A model generated the notes under the pieces. It was not told where the DNA came from and ran no database searches. It was given only the letters and a program-made list of their open reading frames with translations. DNA of 64,000 bases from Hedera helix (Eukaryota > Streptophyta > Magnoliopsida > Apiales > Araliaceae), in assembly GCA_947179155.2 (NCBI GenBank), contig OX359275.1, positions 40,644,898 through 40,708,897 of the forward strand, read 5' to 3'. Of the stretch, positions 49,791-62,946 are shown in pieces. The translations under genes and the position numbers were made by a program. Each line of letters begins with the position of its first letter. The first letter of the stretch is position 1.

Positions 49791-49965
49791 CCTATCTTCG
49801 ATCGTAGTGGTCTTCGAACTCTCGAAAGCCTCTTACCTTCGGTCCTAGTAGTCTTTTGAACTTCTAAAACTTTCTAACACTTCCTATCTTCGTTCGTTAT
49901 AGTTTTTAGACTCCCGGAACCTCATATATTTGGTTGTTGTAGTTTTTGGACTCCCAAAATCTAGT
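49791..49965. repeat. Degenerate tandem array, about 42-bp unit, four copies
   Basis: Units of the form (C)TATCTTCGNTCGTAGTGGTC then TTCGAACTC-CGAAA-CTC repeat four times with divergence, the last being TATATTTGGTTGTTGTAGTT with TTTGGACTCCC. Confidence 0.75.
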
Positions 49966-49989
49966 CTTTTACCTTATTTCATATGCTGA

Positions 49990-50230
49990 AGAAGTATGGG
50001 CTAATGTTGGGTTACGTATTTACTAACGCAAATGAGTTGTCTATATTGTGTCTTATCCCCACAGCCCATTAGGCCTAGTACGCTCACATGAGAATTCTTT
50101 AGTCCAATAAATTTAGATTTACTGTCTTATCACTTAAGGCTAATTCTAGTTACTATATTCAATACTAATTTGTATGATAATTAACTTTTCTAATAGAATC
50201 TCTATTATACAATTTTTATTAAAAATTATA
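49990..50230 (-). mobile_element. LTR-like fragment related to formin intron 2
   Basis: The complement matches 33830-34090: CTCATTTGCG(C/T)TAG, GCGTACTAG, TAATGGG/TAATAGG, ATAGTAACTAG and GTGATAAG occur in the same order and spacing. It lies next to the gag remnant, so both may derive from one retroelement family. Confidence 0.65.
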
Positions 50231-52332
50231 ATTTAATTGAGATATGTGACTATTATAAATATAATGTGAATAATAGAGATATAATACATAATATTTTAGT
50301 GTACTAAGTATTTTTTTACTTTTATTATTAATATATTTTAAAATTTATTCTTGCTCTCACACACAAAAAATATACCCTGATGATTCAAACAGTCGAACGT
50401 TACGTTAACAGGATATTTTTGTAACTTTCATGACACCGCCTTCTTTTGTTAAATCTATTTTAAAATTTGACATTATGGGGTGGCCTATCCCCCTGGATAT
50501 GTAATCGAGTCTATAAACAATTGACTTTTTGGCAAGTTAATTTAAGTATTATCTTTATTTTAAGAAGAAGAAAAAACTTGTTAGTTGTAACAATTACTTG
50601 TTGCAATGACTCAAATCCATAAAATTTTGATTAACGAAATTACTGAAGTAACAATGTTCCATTGAAAAAATTGCTGAAATATTAAAATTATTATTAATGA
50701 AATATCAAAAATAAGATATTTTGGATCGCCACCACAGATAAATAGTTGTGATATTCATAGTCATGTCAATTTAAACAACTCTAAATTTTAAGGTTGATAT
50801 GAATTTATTTAAATTTAAAAATAATAAGTATAGTGATTAGTAGCAGTGTTTAATTAGTTTAAATTAATTATTGTTGTTTGAACTAATATTAAATATTTTT
50901 TTTTATTGATTTTGAGTTTTAAGAATTTAAAAACTAAATATACCTGTATTAATTTTAGAACCGGCTGAGTAAATTGCTACTTCATCCGTTCTAAAGTGTA
51001 AGATTAATTTTGATTTTTGAAAAATTAATTTCAAATATTTTTAAACTTAAAATTGAGATAAATTCATTTTATTTATGTCAATATAATTATAAAAGTCATA
51101 AACTACTTGAAAAATATTATTAATTATAATAGTTATTATTTTAAAATTTTAAATTAATTATGTCAATTTTAATTTTAAAAATATTTTAAATTAATTTTTA
51201 AAAAATTAATAATAATTTTATAATTCAAAACAAAAATGATATTATTTAAAAGAAAAAAGCACCAAATATTATGAAAACCAAATGCTATTATATAAGTAGC
51301 AAAAAGAAGATATCTCTATTTAAGCATGATTAAAATATGAATGTCTCAATCCTCCGTAATTGTGAAGGCCTTGTTGGGTACCATAAGCATACGAAAGTTT
51401 TAATGAGAAAAAAACACAAGGTCCAAATCAGACATGACATTGTACCTAACCCGACAGAAACATTGTACTATAGGTAATATGACCGTGACTTTGGTCGACC
51501 TAAGCAGGCAGCAGCCTGGAAATTGTTTTCAATATATGTCACTTCTAATGTAGTGTAAAGTAGACTATAGAAACCTTCAAAATATCAATATTCGTTAAAA
51601 GAAGTTATTTAGTAATGTTGAAATATTATTTTAAATTATTAATATATTATTATGTTAATATATATAATAAGTTTTTTTTTTTATTATATATGTTGAAATA
51701 ACAGTATATGAATAATTTTTAGATATTATATGATTATATATTAGGATTATAAAATAATTTATTTTATTTATTGACATTAAGAATTAAGCATGAATTTATT
51801 TCTTCCCTCAATTATACATTTGAAGCTACTATGTGTTTATATATTAATTGTGCGATCACCGTAATTTTTACTTTTTAACAAAAATAATTTCATATAAACA
51901 TACTTTTGATACATAAAATGTTTAATCAATTTTGTTATACGTAATAATTTATACAATGATCTTTTATAAAATGATTGATTTTATAGGACAATTAAAATAT
52001 GAGATTCATTATTTTATAAAAAATTATTATATAAATCATTGTATGAATCATTATGTATAATAAAATTCATATTTAATATATATACTGCTCCACCGGACAA
52101 GATGAATATTTTCATTTGAATTTTCAGTTGTTTGTACAAATATATATGAGTCATTTTTTATCAATTTACAGAAGCACATACAATATGAGTATTTCGTTTT
52201 TGTTTTTTTTTTCTTTTTCACTTTCGCTAATCATAATATGAGTATATTGTGGGTGCAATACTAGTTGCAGTATTCACCAACGTGATCTAAATATGAAAGT
52301 AAGCAAGTCGTCAAGAAACATAAAAATATGGG

Positions 52333-52393
<61 letters not shown>

Positions 52394-53441
52394 CCCTATA
52401 TCCTAAAAGAGGTATAATTTTTCTTATTAAGTTATAGAAATGAAATACTCTTTTGTTAGGGTGGATAGAGTAAATATTGAACTATTCTGATTATTTTGTC
52501 GCATTTTGAAGTTCCTGACATTCTTGGGCTGGACTGGTTTAGGTGATGATAGGCCATCAGACCCACGGTAATCCTTGCACCCATCTTTTTTATTTTTTTT
52601 TTATTTTAAGATGAAGCATGTTTTGTTAATATAGAGAGATGAAGGGTAAACTTTTGTTAATATAAGAAAATACCTTTGTGCCGATTTGTCAAGTGACTAG
52701 TTGTATTGTTTTTGATTCAGTCCACAGAATTTGTTTTTTGTTTTTTTATAATAAAGTTTTAAAGCACCACATAAAAAATGGAAATGTTATTAAACTAAAT
52801 AACATTGGTTCCTAAGTTTTGTTAGTAATGAAACTTGACGTTTTTATAAGATCTCACTTATATAAAATATGTAAAAAAATGAGTCTCATTTATTACTCAT
52901 GTGAGAAAAGTCTTGTAAAATATCAATTCTATTTTAAAAAAAATATAAATGACCTTTTTATGTAAATTTAAATATGAATCTTATTTCACATATGCATAAG
53001 AAGAAAATGTGAATACATTTGGGAGCAGAAGTATTATATAGATATAGATATTAAATAGAGTATCACTCGGGAGATATATAAAATTTGTGGGGAGACTGAT
53101 TAGACTAGAGGAGCGTCTTGACAGGCTATAATAATAATAATTTGGGCAGCCACAAAGTGGTGAATATTTGGGCTGGGCCCTTTGGGGTGGTCCAACAATT
53201 AAACACGTGAATGCGCTCCCTCAGTGATCCCATATGTAATCATGCCCATGTCTGAAGTTCACTTCCCTTTCTCAGTATTTTAATTCTCCCAATACCTCAT
53301 TTCGATTCTATATTTGGTTCAAACTTTTCTCCAATGATATAATTTGGATCTACCTATCCCTTTTGTCCCTTCAAAATAAAACTCATAAATACATATAAAA
53401 AAAATGATATTTTTAAAAAAAGTGAAATAAATGAAAGTAAA

Positions 53442-53472
<31 letters not shown>

Positions 53473-53590
53473 TTATTTATTTTTTTTGCAAGTGTTTAGT
53501 TGAAATTATAATTTGTTGCAAAATAAGGTTTAAAACTTTCATTCGACTCAAATTTCTATTAAAATATATGATCAGATTTGAGAAAAATAT
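50231..53590. other. AT-rich intergenic region
   Basis: No gene is supported. A MITE-like stretch at about 50985-51245 starts TCATCCGTTCTAAAGTGTAA and resembles AT-rich Stowaway-like debris at 26480-26670. AT dinucleotide runs lie at 52336-52391 and 53440-53468. A GC-richer single-copy stretch at 53090-53290 shows no reading frame. Confidence 0.5.
52336..52391. repeat. (AT)n microsatellite, about 56 bp
   Basis: Uninterrupted AT run. Confidence 0.95.
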
Positions 53591-54032
53591 TTCCTAAAAA
53601 TTAATATTTTCTTAAAATTTCTTTCACTTAAATGTGTGACTCATTATTTACTATTCATATGAAAGAGATGTCGTAGAACTATTAAAATAAATTATTTATT
53701 TTCTTTAATGTTTTTTTTTCCTTTTCCCGACGGTCGCTCACAACCTACAATGTATTGCAGTTATAGTGAGACTAGGAAAACATATACACACTAAATCCGA
53801 ATAGTATATGTTTCCTAAAAATTAATATTTTCTTAAAATTTCTTTCACATAAATGTACGATTTATTATTTATTATTTATACGAGAGAGATGTTATATAAC
53901 TATTAAAAAAAATTATTTATTTCTTTAAAAAAAATTCCCTTTCCCCGACAGTCCCTCACAACCAACACGGTATTACGGTTATAATGAGACTAGGAAAACA
54001 TATATACACACTACATCCGAATAGTATATGTT
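53591..54032. repeat. Tandem duplication, 221-bp unit
   Basis: Copies at 53591-53811 and 53812-54032 share TTCCTAAAAATTAATATTTT at their starts and GAATAGTATATGTTT at their ends, with scattered differences, including GACGGTCGCTCAC versus GACAGTCCCTCAC. Confidence 0.92.
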
Positions 54033-54275
54033 TGGACTTTATAATGCTGATCACTTTTAGATGAGTGAGAGAAAGAGAACAAGAACAAAACACCATCTTG
54101 TGTACTGTTCCCTTGCCTTAAGAAGAGAGAGAGAAAATATTTATATAAAAAAAAGTAGTAGCGTGTCTTTTTGGAGTATAAGGAGGGAGTATAACATTAC
54201 CGTAACATCATATAAACGACGGTCTGGATGGGTCTATGAGAATATCTTGTATAAGGTCACCCCGAAACCTGCGGT

Positions 54276-54851
54276 CAGGGGTGAACAAAAAATTGAATTG
54301 TCTTTAAAATTATATCAAAAAATACATAAATTATATTAATTAAAATTGTATCAATAATTTTGGTATACGTAATAATTTTAAGTGTTTAAAAAATTACAAA
54401 TGCGATTTAAATTTGGTTTCTGAATAAAATCGCATATAAAAAATCGCACCGCATCATGCACTGTCAAAATAGAGCATATCAAGAAATATTATTATAATAT
54501 ACAAATATTTAAAATTATTTCAAATTATAATTATCTCTGTTTAGAATTTTTATATGTAATGATATATCATTATTCATGTTTTTAAGTTCTATTTTACTTT
54601 TGTTTAAACAAAATATTATAAGTAAAATTGTGTGTTATCAAAGTGATATTTAATATTGTGTAATGCTAAATTGTTAATTTAAATTGTATAAAATTTAATT
54701 ATTTCAATTGATTTTAGAATCGAAACTGTATCAAATGAAACCGTACCGCACCAATCACAAACGATTTCATGTGCGGTTTTGAATTTGTCAAACTGCACCT
54801 AAGCGATTTCATGTACAGTTTAGACTTCAAACTGCACCATACTCACCTCTA
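54276..54851. mobile_element. hAT-like MITE, 576 bp, upstream of the cyclin
   Basis: An exact 8-bp duplication CCTGCGGT flanks it (54268-54275, 54852-54859). The ends CAGGGGTGAAC and (inverted) TAGAGGTGAGT form short inverted repeats. Subterminal sequence contains repeated GCGATTT and CAAACTGCACC words. No coding capacity. Confidence 0.82.
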
Positions 54852-54859
54852 CCTGCGGT

Positions 54860-55410
54860 TGAGGATTTGGGGTATTATAAATTATTTATTCCATATCCAA
54901 AAAGATGTTTGAAGATATAATTTTTTTTATTCTTAAAAATAATGAATTAAAATACAAAGATAAGTACGCTATTTAATGAGGTTCACTAAAAAAAATTAAA
55001 AAAATATACATTATTTTATATAATTTTATGAAACAGCTAAAAATAAATTTAAAATTTTATTTTTTATCTTTTCTCTACCAACACACGACCATAAATACTG
55101 GAATCCCTTAACACTTGGAGAAATTTAGGGGAATAGTGGGAACGCAAATAAGTAAATCTGTATTTGTAGTAGGAAATACACGCACTGTGTATAACCGCCT
55201 AAAAACTCCCTCTATATCTCATCCGTTGAATTTGGCGGCACCAAAACAGCTACTGTGGCTGTGCAGCTGCTCCTCTCTCCACATTTTAGTGCCCCTTTCT
55301 CTCTCTAAATTACTCTTTCAATCTCATCGCTTACAATCTTCATAAACCCTTTGCTTTCTTCTTCATTTCTTTCCCAATTTGTTAGATTTTGATTGTGGGT
55401 GTGTATCACT
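54860..55410 (+). promoter_or_regulatory. Promoter and leader region of the cyclin gene
   Basis: The sequence 55200-55410 becomes pyrimidine-rich (CTCTCTCCACATTTTAGTGC, TTCTCTCTCTAAATTAC), typical of a plant leader. No individual element was fixed. The hAT-like MITE ends only about 560 bp before the start codon. Confidence 0.4.
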
Positions 55411-56793
55411 ATGAAGAATATCTCTGACCCTTCATACTCTCTCCCCAGTCTTTTCTGTCAAGAAGATGAATCTTGTTTTAGTGAACTGGAAGACACCCGT
55501 ATAAACTTGAACCCATCCTTTTCTTTCCCTCAATCAGATGACGAGTATATACAAATGTTAATTGAAAAAGAGACCACCTTTCAATCGAATGGCTCTGTCT
55601 CTTCCGTTGATTGTTCAGGAAAAAGTAAAAACTGGTTAAAATGTGCTCGATTGGATGCTATCAATTGGACTCTTAATGTTTGTATTCTTTCTATCTCTTT
55701 TGTATTCTTGCCTTTATTTTCACTGGGTTATTGAAACTGGCTAGTTTTGCTGCAGACAAAATCAATTTTTGGGTTTCACATCCGTACAGCTTATTTGTCA
55801 TTGACATACTTTGATCGGTTTTTCTCAAGGCGATCCATTGATGTAAATATCTTTTTCTATCCGTATAGATTTGTGTATGTTAATTGTAGCAGGATATCTT
55901 GTTGGTCAACTTCTATATAATGTGGGAATTTTTTTGTGTTGATAGAATGGGAAAGAATGGGCTATTCAGTTATTAGCGGTGGCTTGTTTATCATTGGCAG
56001 CAAAGATGGAAGAAAGAAAAGTACCGGCATTAAGTGAATATTATGTGGATGAATACAAGTTTGAAGGCAATGTAATCAAGAGAATGGAGGTACTAGTATT
56101 GAATACATTGGAATGGGAAATGGGATCAATTACCCCTTTTGACTTTCTTCACTATTTCATCACTAAGTTTTTTGGTGAATCTAGACCCACTACAGATTTG
56201 TTTTCCAGGGCTATTGAGCTTATTTCCTCTATATTGAAAGGTAAACTATATTATCAAGATTGATTCCAATCCGGGTTTTGCAAATTTTTTTCATTTGTTT
56301 ATAAATTTGAGTTATTTGATATACAGAGATTAGTTTGATGGATCATCGACCATCTGTTATTGCTGCAGCAGCAGTCTTAGCAGCTAGTGATGATCAGTTG
56401 ACAAGAACAGAAATGGATTTCAAGATCAATGTGATCCCTTCTTATGGTTCTGTAGAAAAAGTGAGTTTCTTTGCTTTATGTGTTTGATGATTCTTTTTCC
56501 TGCTGAGACTCCTACTGGGTTGACAGTACATATTTTCTCTGATTGATTTTTATTGCACTGCACATTAACAGGATCACATATTTTCCTGTTATAATATACT
56601 GGTGGAAATTGAGATGGAAAAATCTAAAACCCCCAAGTCCTCAATTTCCACTAATATATGGTCAACTCATTCAATCTCCGGGAATGTTCTTGAGAAATTT
56701 TCAGCCACTGGTGGTATTGGCACAAAGAGAAAACTTACATACAATGCTGATTCTGATACACAAAGTCCTCCGCAGAAGATTCGTCGCCCATAG
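55411..56793 (+). CDS. D-type cyclin, D5-like, 334 aa
   Basis: Five exons join in phase: 55411-55677, 55756-55842, 55946-56240, 56327-56460 and 56572-56793. D-type cyclins bind cyclin-dependent kinase A and promote the G1-S transition by phosphorylating retinoblastoma-related protein. An N-terminal LxCxE retinoblastoma-binding motif is visible as LFCQE (residues 14-18). The cyclin N box (about 50-185) includes DDEYIQMLIEKE, AYLSLTYFDRFFSRRSID and LLAVACLSLAAKMEE. The C box follows with FDFLHYFITKFFGE and LMDHRPSVIAAAAVLAASDD. The C-terminal tail is Ser/Thr-rich and ends SPPQKIRRP. Length fits plant D cyclins. The first donor is weak (AAT|GTTTGT), but phase and protein continuity support it. 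D5 assignment rests on overall impression of the motifs; D-type is secure. Confidence 0.93.
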
Positions 56794-58741
56794 TGTATTT
56801 TGATGTCATTTAGAGAAGATTGATTGGTTTTCTTTGATTGGATTATGGTATATATTGTTTCAACATAAGAAGATATGTTGTTAGTTAGAACTACCACATT
56901 GCATTACAAGCATACATTAATCTACCAACTTATGGTTTGATTGGGAGTTGATGAGGGTTCCATTGCCCAACAAAAATACCAAAGCATATGACAACCAAGA
57001 AAATAGTGAAAGTAAATAATACATGAGTGGACAACTTTATATAATACAGTACGGAGTAAAGAAGCTGAATAAAGTACGTGAAAAGCCATTTTTTGAGGAA
57101 GCAAGGGCCAAAGAGAAGTCCACAAGGCCATTGAAGACTGTTTGTTAATAGTGACTGATTCTGAGTAGTGTTTTCTTTCTTGATTAATACTACCAGTGCT
57201 CACCCACTATCTGTTTTGCATTTGTTTAAATTTTTTTCTTACTTTTGTTTGATGAGGGTGAGGGGATTGTGTAAGTGCACATCACTTTCAATCCTAGCTT
57301 TTGAAAGGAGGGTTGGGGTGCTTCCTTTCTCTTTCAACAGGCTGAAAGCCAAAAGGATTGAGGAATTAAGACTTGTTTTTGCTTGATTTGATACGTCTTT
57401 GTGTTGCGTTTGGACCATGGAAAAGTATGTAATAGGATTTGTTTAAATGTTGTTGGTTGCTTTTTGATGGGATGGGATTCATTAAGGCCATAAAATTCGT
57501 TTTGGGAATCATAGGAGCTCCTTTGTGGATAAAACTTTGTAATTAAATTGCATTAAAAATGATATATTATAAGAAGCTTTGATTGGATGGTAATATGGTA
57601 CTCCTCGCGAAGGCAAAGCTGTTTGAGTTATGTATTTCTTCAAATTATACTCTCAACTGAATGAGGAATAATTTCAGAATAAATTGGCACAGTAGACTGA
57701 TAAATACAGTTGTTTGTTGTTGTGTGACCATTAATTCATTGTTGCAGTTGTTCATATATAGATGAACTTCCTGCTTATACCAGAAGGCCTTTGATCTTAA
57801 ATATGCTTCTTGATGCAGCTACATTCGCCACACGTACTTGCTTTCTTTCTTTTTGGACGAAAGTAGTATTTGGTATGAAGGAGACTATATCCACATTCCC
57901 GTATATGTTTCCAAATAGACAAAGATTGGCATTTGCTCCCTCAGAACTGGCCATTCACCACATGCCTTCATTATAGCATAGTATATCCACCCTTGCAATG
58001 TACTATAATTTTCCATTTTTTGTTTATTATATAACAAGTCACAACTCAATGTTGTTACCAATCCGCGTAATTCTAAAAAGCCATCTAATATTACACCGGA
58101 AATGCAAGTACACAAAATTAAGATTTTTTTTGGGAACCAGGAAAACGAGGATTTTAACAATCCAATTTCATGAATGAGGATCTCCTCCATTACACCATTC
58201 ACACAAAATGGGAATAAAGTCATTAGAAATATTAGAAAGTTTTAATTCTGCATCAAAGCAAAATAAAAATAATCTGAAACTTCACATTAAAAAAAGTTCA
58301 TCACTAGATCATGAACAGTTACATGTCCGGAAGCAAATATTCTAGTGAAAAATTGCTACTGCAAAATTACCTACTAGAGGGAGCATCAGCCTTGTATTGA
58401 ACCCCTTCTGGCATGGACATGACTAAAATGATGCTTGAGAAGTTTAAAATATGTAGCAAATCATCAGGAAGATTTATAGCGCCAACTTTGGCTGAACTCT
58501 GGTTGCCAAAAACCGAAATGAAAGAAACGAAAATTTGGGATCTTACGAGAAGGTGCCGTTGGAAGTGGTGGTCCTAAGATTCCGAATTTTTCGCTTTTAT
58601 TTTTCACTCTTCTTGACAACCAAACAAGCTAAAATCAATACTTCCCGTCCAAAGGTCCATTGGTTGAGAAGTTTCAGTGGCAAGAATATCAACCTAAAAG
58701 CTAAGGATTCTACATGTAGTTCCAGAGGTAGCATATCTACT
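56794..58741. other. Region between convergent cyclin and calcium-pump genes
   Basis: Contains the two 3' untranslated regions and spacer. No other exon, RNA gene or clear transposon is seen. Confidence 0.45.
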
Positions 58742-60344
58742 TCAATTATCAACAGGGATCATTTTCACGGCCGCAGCTATTGGCATGCCTATAAATCCAA
58801 CAAGTATGTTAAAAAACCACTGTACTAATGTGAGGGGTGACGTGTTTGCAAATGAACCTAAGCACTCGATTATTATGATCTGAAAGACAACTGTGGCACT
58901 GAGAACGGCCACAAAAACGGAGTTGCAAAGTATGCCCGCAAAAACATCTATGTTTTCCATTTCTCGGGAGCTTACCTCGTTAAAAACCTGCAAAATAGAA
59001 TCGAGGGTGGGTTAGATTAAACGGCAGCACATGTCACTTAGGCTTCACTATTTAACAGGACTTCTTAACTTAACCAGCTTTCTACTCCCACATTATGGAA
59101 ATTGTTCACTCGCAAAAGTAATGCGTGAACCAGCTTTAGTTACGTCGATAAAGATAAGAGTTCCAACTCATATTCAATCAAGAAACCATAAATACTTTTG
59201 AAACTTGCATACATAAACCATTTCTTAGATACCAAATCAATCAACAGACATCAAATCAGTATCTAATACATATTGCAACATGAATTTGTAATGTACTGAG
59301 AGCCAATGCCACGCGATGTTTTGAAGATGTTACCTGACAGAAGACAAATGAGTTGAAAATAAGTGTGTTACGTATCAGATCAGAATCAGGTCCATCAAGG
59401 CCAAATACTGCCTTTCCTTTTGCCTGAATAAACCATATCACGATGAATTGATATAAAGATTGCCCTAAGATATTCCTCCACATGACATTACTAATAAAAT
59501 TTCCCTTCCTCCCAACTGGAGCTCTCTTCATTAATTCATCATTTGGAGGCCCAGTAGCTAATGCAAGTGCTCCCAATGTATCCATAATCATGTTAACCCA
59601 CAAAAGCTGAACAGCTGTAAGGGGAGCACTCCCTGAAGCAGTCAAAAGTGAAAGAATTAGAAAAACTGAAAAGTTATTAACTACTATCATGGTTATTTCT
59701 TTTAAAGCGGAAAAATTCAGTTTTGAAATGGAAGAGGTAGATACATAATGCAGGATCTTTACCAGTTAAACAAGCTGAAGTGAAGTTAACAATCAAAGCA
59801 ACCACATTAACCGTCAGTTGAAACTGTACAAACTTTTGTATGTTTATGTAGGCTGAGCGTCCCCATCTGGCCACGGTCACAATTGTTGAGAAATTGTCTT
59901 CCAGAATTATGACATCTGCACTCTCTTTAGCCACCTAAAGATTCAGAAATAGATTTCAGTTTTTGACATTTCCCGATGATCATCAAGAAATTAGATAACA
60001 TATTTTGTTCTTGTAATAAATGATGTGATGAGATTGACACAATAATATACAGACATCCTCATCATAAATTCACAATGTGCTTATACTCTATTCGCAGATT
60101 TTTGTTACATCATATGCTCTTATCATTTCCTATTGACTCAAAGAATACCTAGTCCAGTTTTCCTTTTGTGCTTAGAAATGTTCCCTTCAATTCGACAACA
60201 CCACCCATTGAAATAATACGTTTGACTTTCTTTGTGCATGACCAAAAGTAGTTTAGCTAAAATTTTCTTGTTTTGTACGGTTGCGCCAAGGATTCCCCGT
60301 CCTATCATAGGAGAGTTCAGGTTACCTTTTATTTTTATTTTTAC

Positions 60345-60380
<36 letters not shown>

Positions 60381-62946
60381 AGAACGCAACATATAGCAGT
60401 AATTTGTGTTATACATACGAGGCCTATCTTTCTATGGAATGCATGTAATATCTAAAAGACTAAAAGTGAAATTTGGCCAATTATCATATCAAATTGATTA
60501 GTGAAGTTAGCCATCTGCCAAAGTGCCTTTCTTTGTATAGATTTTTAAAATTTGTTTGGAGTCAGAATGATCCAAGATGAAGAGGCTTATGGAGATCTTT
60601 AGTATGCTCACCTCAGTTCCAGCAATTCCCATTGCAAGTCCAATATCTTCTTCATGGAGTGCTGGTGCATCATTTGTTCCATCACCAGTAACTGCCACAA
60701 CTTCATCAAAAGTGGTTCGCAAGTGTTTTACCAGCGCATGCTTATCTAGAGGTGAAGATCGAGCCATCACCTAAAATGGTAACAAAAAAACAAAAGTAAG
60801 ATTTTAACATCACATAGTTTTTATCAAAAATTAATTTTAGTCTTAAATAATTTATAATAAAACCTGAATTTTGGGAATCAGTTCATGCAATTCCTCCAGA
60901 CTCTTCTCTCGAAAAACTGGACCTTCTATTGCAATCCCATTCTCACTAAGTATTCCACATTCTCTTGCTATAGCCTTTGCAGTATTTATGTTGTCTCCAG
61001 TAACCATCCGGACGGTTACACCAGCTGAACGACAAAGCGTAACAGACTCCTTCACACCGGGGCGAACAGGATCTTTGATGCCCACAATTCCTATACAAGT
61101 ATATCCGGAAGCTGGAATGGAATTATTGGCAGAGAAGCCATTTTCTAATTCGATATAGCCAAGACATAGAGTTCGTAGAGCTTCACCAGCAAACTCATCA
61201 ATTGTGACTTTTAGATGGTTTAACAATTTTTCATCAAGGGGAAAAACCTCACCAGTTGAATCAATCACCTTGTCACAGGCAGCCAAAACTATTTCTGAAG
61301 CACCTTTAGTGTGAGCTCTAAGACCTCCTTCTGGAAGCTCCAGCACCACCCCCATTCGTTTCTTCGTGGAGTTGAATGGCTCAACTTTGACGAGTTTGGA
61401 AGCTTGGCGCTCTGCCTTAAAATCACCACCAAGAGACAATGCAAACTCCAACAGAGCAGCCTCTGTTGGTGTTCCCAATATTTCCGTTGTCCAGCTTCAT
61501 TAACCACAATTTCTCCCCCAGTGTTGTTAAATAGAGACTGCAGTAGAATTTTAACTGCAGATGCTGGGATTTCAGAGCACAAAGCAGAAGAGCTTCCTTG
61601 TTTGCTCACGTCCTTTACATTCATACAAAAACATGATTTGACAACAGTCATGTGGTTCGTAGTTAGTGTTCCAGTTTTGTCACTGCAGATACTTGTTGCA
61701 GATCCCATTGTCTCACAGGCAGCGAGATGGCGGACAAGTGCCTTATCGTTCATCATCTTCTTCATGGCAAACGCAAGGCTCAATGTCACAGCCAGAGGCA
61801 ATCCCTCAGGAACTGCGACAACAACAATAGTAACCGCGATAGCAAAATATTCCAACAGTTCCAAGGCATCATCTCCTGTCCAGCTCCAGTGGGTTCCCTT
61901 TTGCAGTTTACGACCAAATTTTTTTTGCACAAGAACTGCAAAAGTCACAATAGCAAAGAAAAGGCCGATCTTTCCAATAATGGTTGCCACTCCATTCAAT
62001 TTCACCTGAAGTGGGGTCTCATCATCTCCACCTTCGCTAAGGGTTTCACAAGTTTACCCCATTGAGTTCTCATTCCTACTGTGGTAACCAGCATCTTGCA
62101 TGATCCATCTTGGACCTTAGTTCCAGACAACAAATAAGGATTTTCATCATTTACCATTACTGGCTCACTTTCTCCAGTCAGACTCGACTCATCAATTAGC
62201 AAAGAAAATCCTGAAACAAAAAGGCCATCTGCAGGGACTTGATCTCCAATGGCAAGATGTACAATATCACCAGGAAGTAGCTCATATATCGACATTTTGT
62301 GCCTATATCCATTTCTTGTAACTTGAATCGAGATTTTCTTCTTCTCTTTGTCCAAATCCCTGAACTGTAAAGATTGCCGGTAATCACTGGTGGCTGTGAC
62401 AAAAACCACCAACAAGATACTTGCAACAATTCCAAGGCCATCATGGGCCCCTGATGGCCATCCTTCGGTTGCTATGCCAACAATCAAAGAGACAAAAGCA
62501 CACCCTGCAAGGATCATAAGGGTCAAGTCTTGGAGGGCTTCCCAAACAAAAACCCAAAAACTGCGTGGTTCACTCTCGGTGAATTTATTGTTTCCAAATA
62601 TCTCCTGTCTGCGGTTCAATGCATCAGTATCAGTAGGAAGCCCATTGGTGGTTGATGTGCAAAGTTTGTCTGCAATACCAGGTACCCCACCATGAAATTT
62701 CACCTTCTTCTGATCATGTCCCTCGACTATGGATCCCAACTCATCAGCACAAATCTGATAACCAGCTGCTTTAACATCTTCAGATACCTTGTAATCACTT
62801 GGTTGCATGCCTGCAAACATTCACCGGGGAGTGTCAGTTTGATGAGCGAATATATAATGTAAATTTTTACTGAAAGCGCCAAGAAGCTCACCTTGTATGA
62901 ACTGAAATGCGGCTTTGGAAACAAGAACTGCAACTCTCAACTTTTC
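58742..62946 (-). CDS. Autoinhibited P-type Ca2+-ATPase (ACA1/ACA2 type), 5'-partial, with two frameshifts
   Basis: P2B-type pump exporting Ca2+ from the cytosol. Visible exons: 62892-62946, 60864-62810, 60612-60770, 59763-59934, 59334-59632 and 58742-58987. The first visible exon starts EKLRVAVLVSKAAFQFIQ; in ACA proteins this follows the calmodulin-binding N terminus, whose exon must lie beyond 64000. Key motifs are intact: LTGESEP, PEGLPLAVTLS in membrane segment 4, phosphorylation site SDKTGTLTTNHMT (Asp codon at 61679-61681), KGAS, TGDNINTAKAIA, TGDGTNDAP, and C-terminal membrane helices ending KMIPVDN. Two apparent one-base deletions, near 62044-62048 and 61482-61486, break the large exon; each follows a GTG or CGG codon within an AAA run. 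Everything else is conserved, so assembly error at A homopolymers is as likely as gene loss. Without them the order and length match ACA1/ACA2. Confidence 0.92.
60347..60376. repeat. (AT)n microsatellite in a Ca2+-ATPase intron
   Basis: A 30-bp AT run in the intron 59935-60611. Confidence 0.95.

Noticed and set aside
54061..54339. A 92-codon plus-strand frame
   Set aside because: It enters the hAT-like MITE at 54276, lacks recognisable motifs, and its composition is not gene-like.
61311..62065. Long plus-strand frames opposite the Ca2+-ATPase
   Set aside because: They are antisense shadows of a strongly conserved exon and resemble no protein family.
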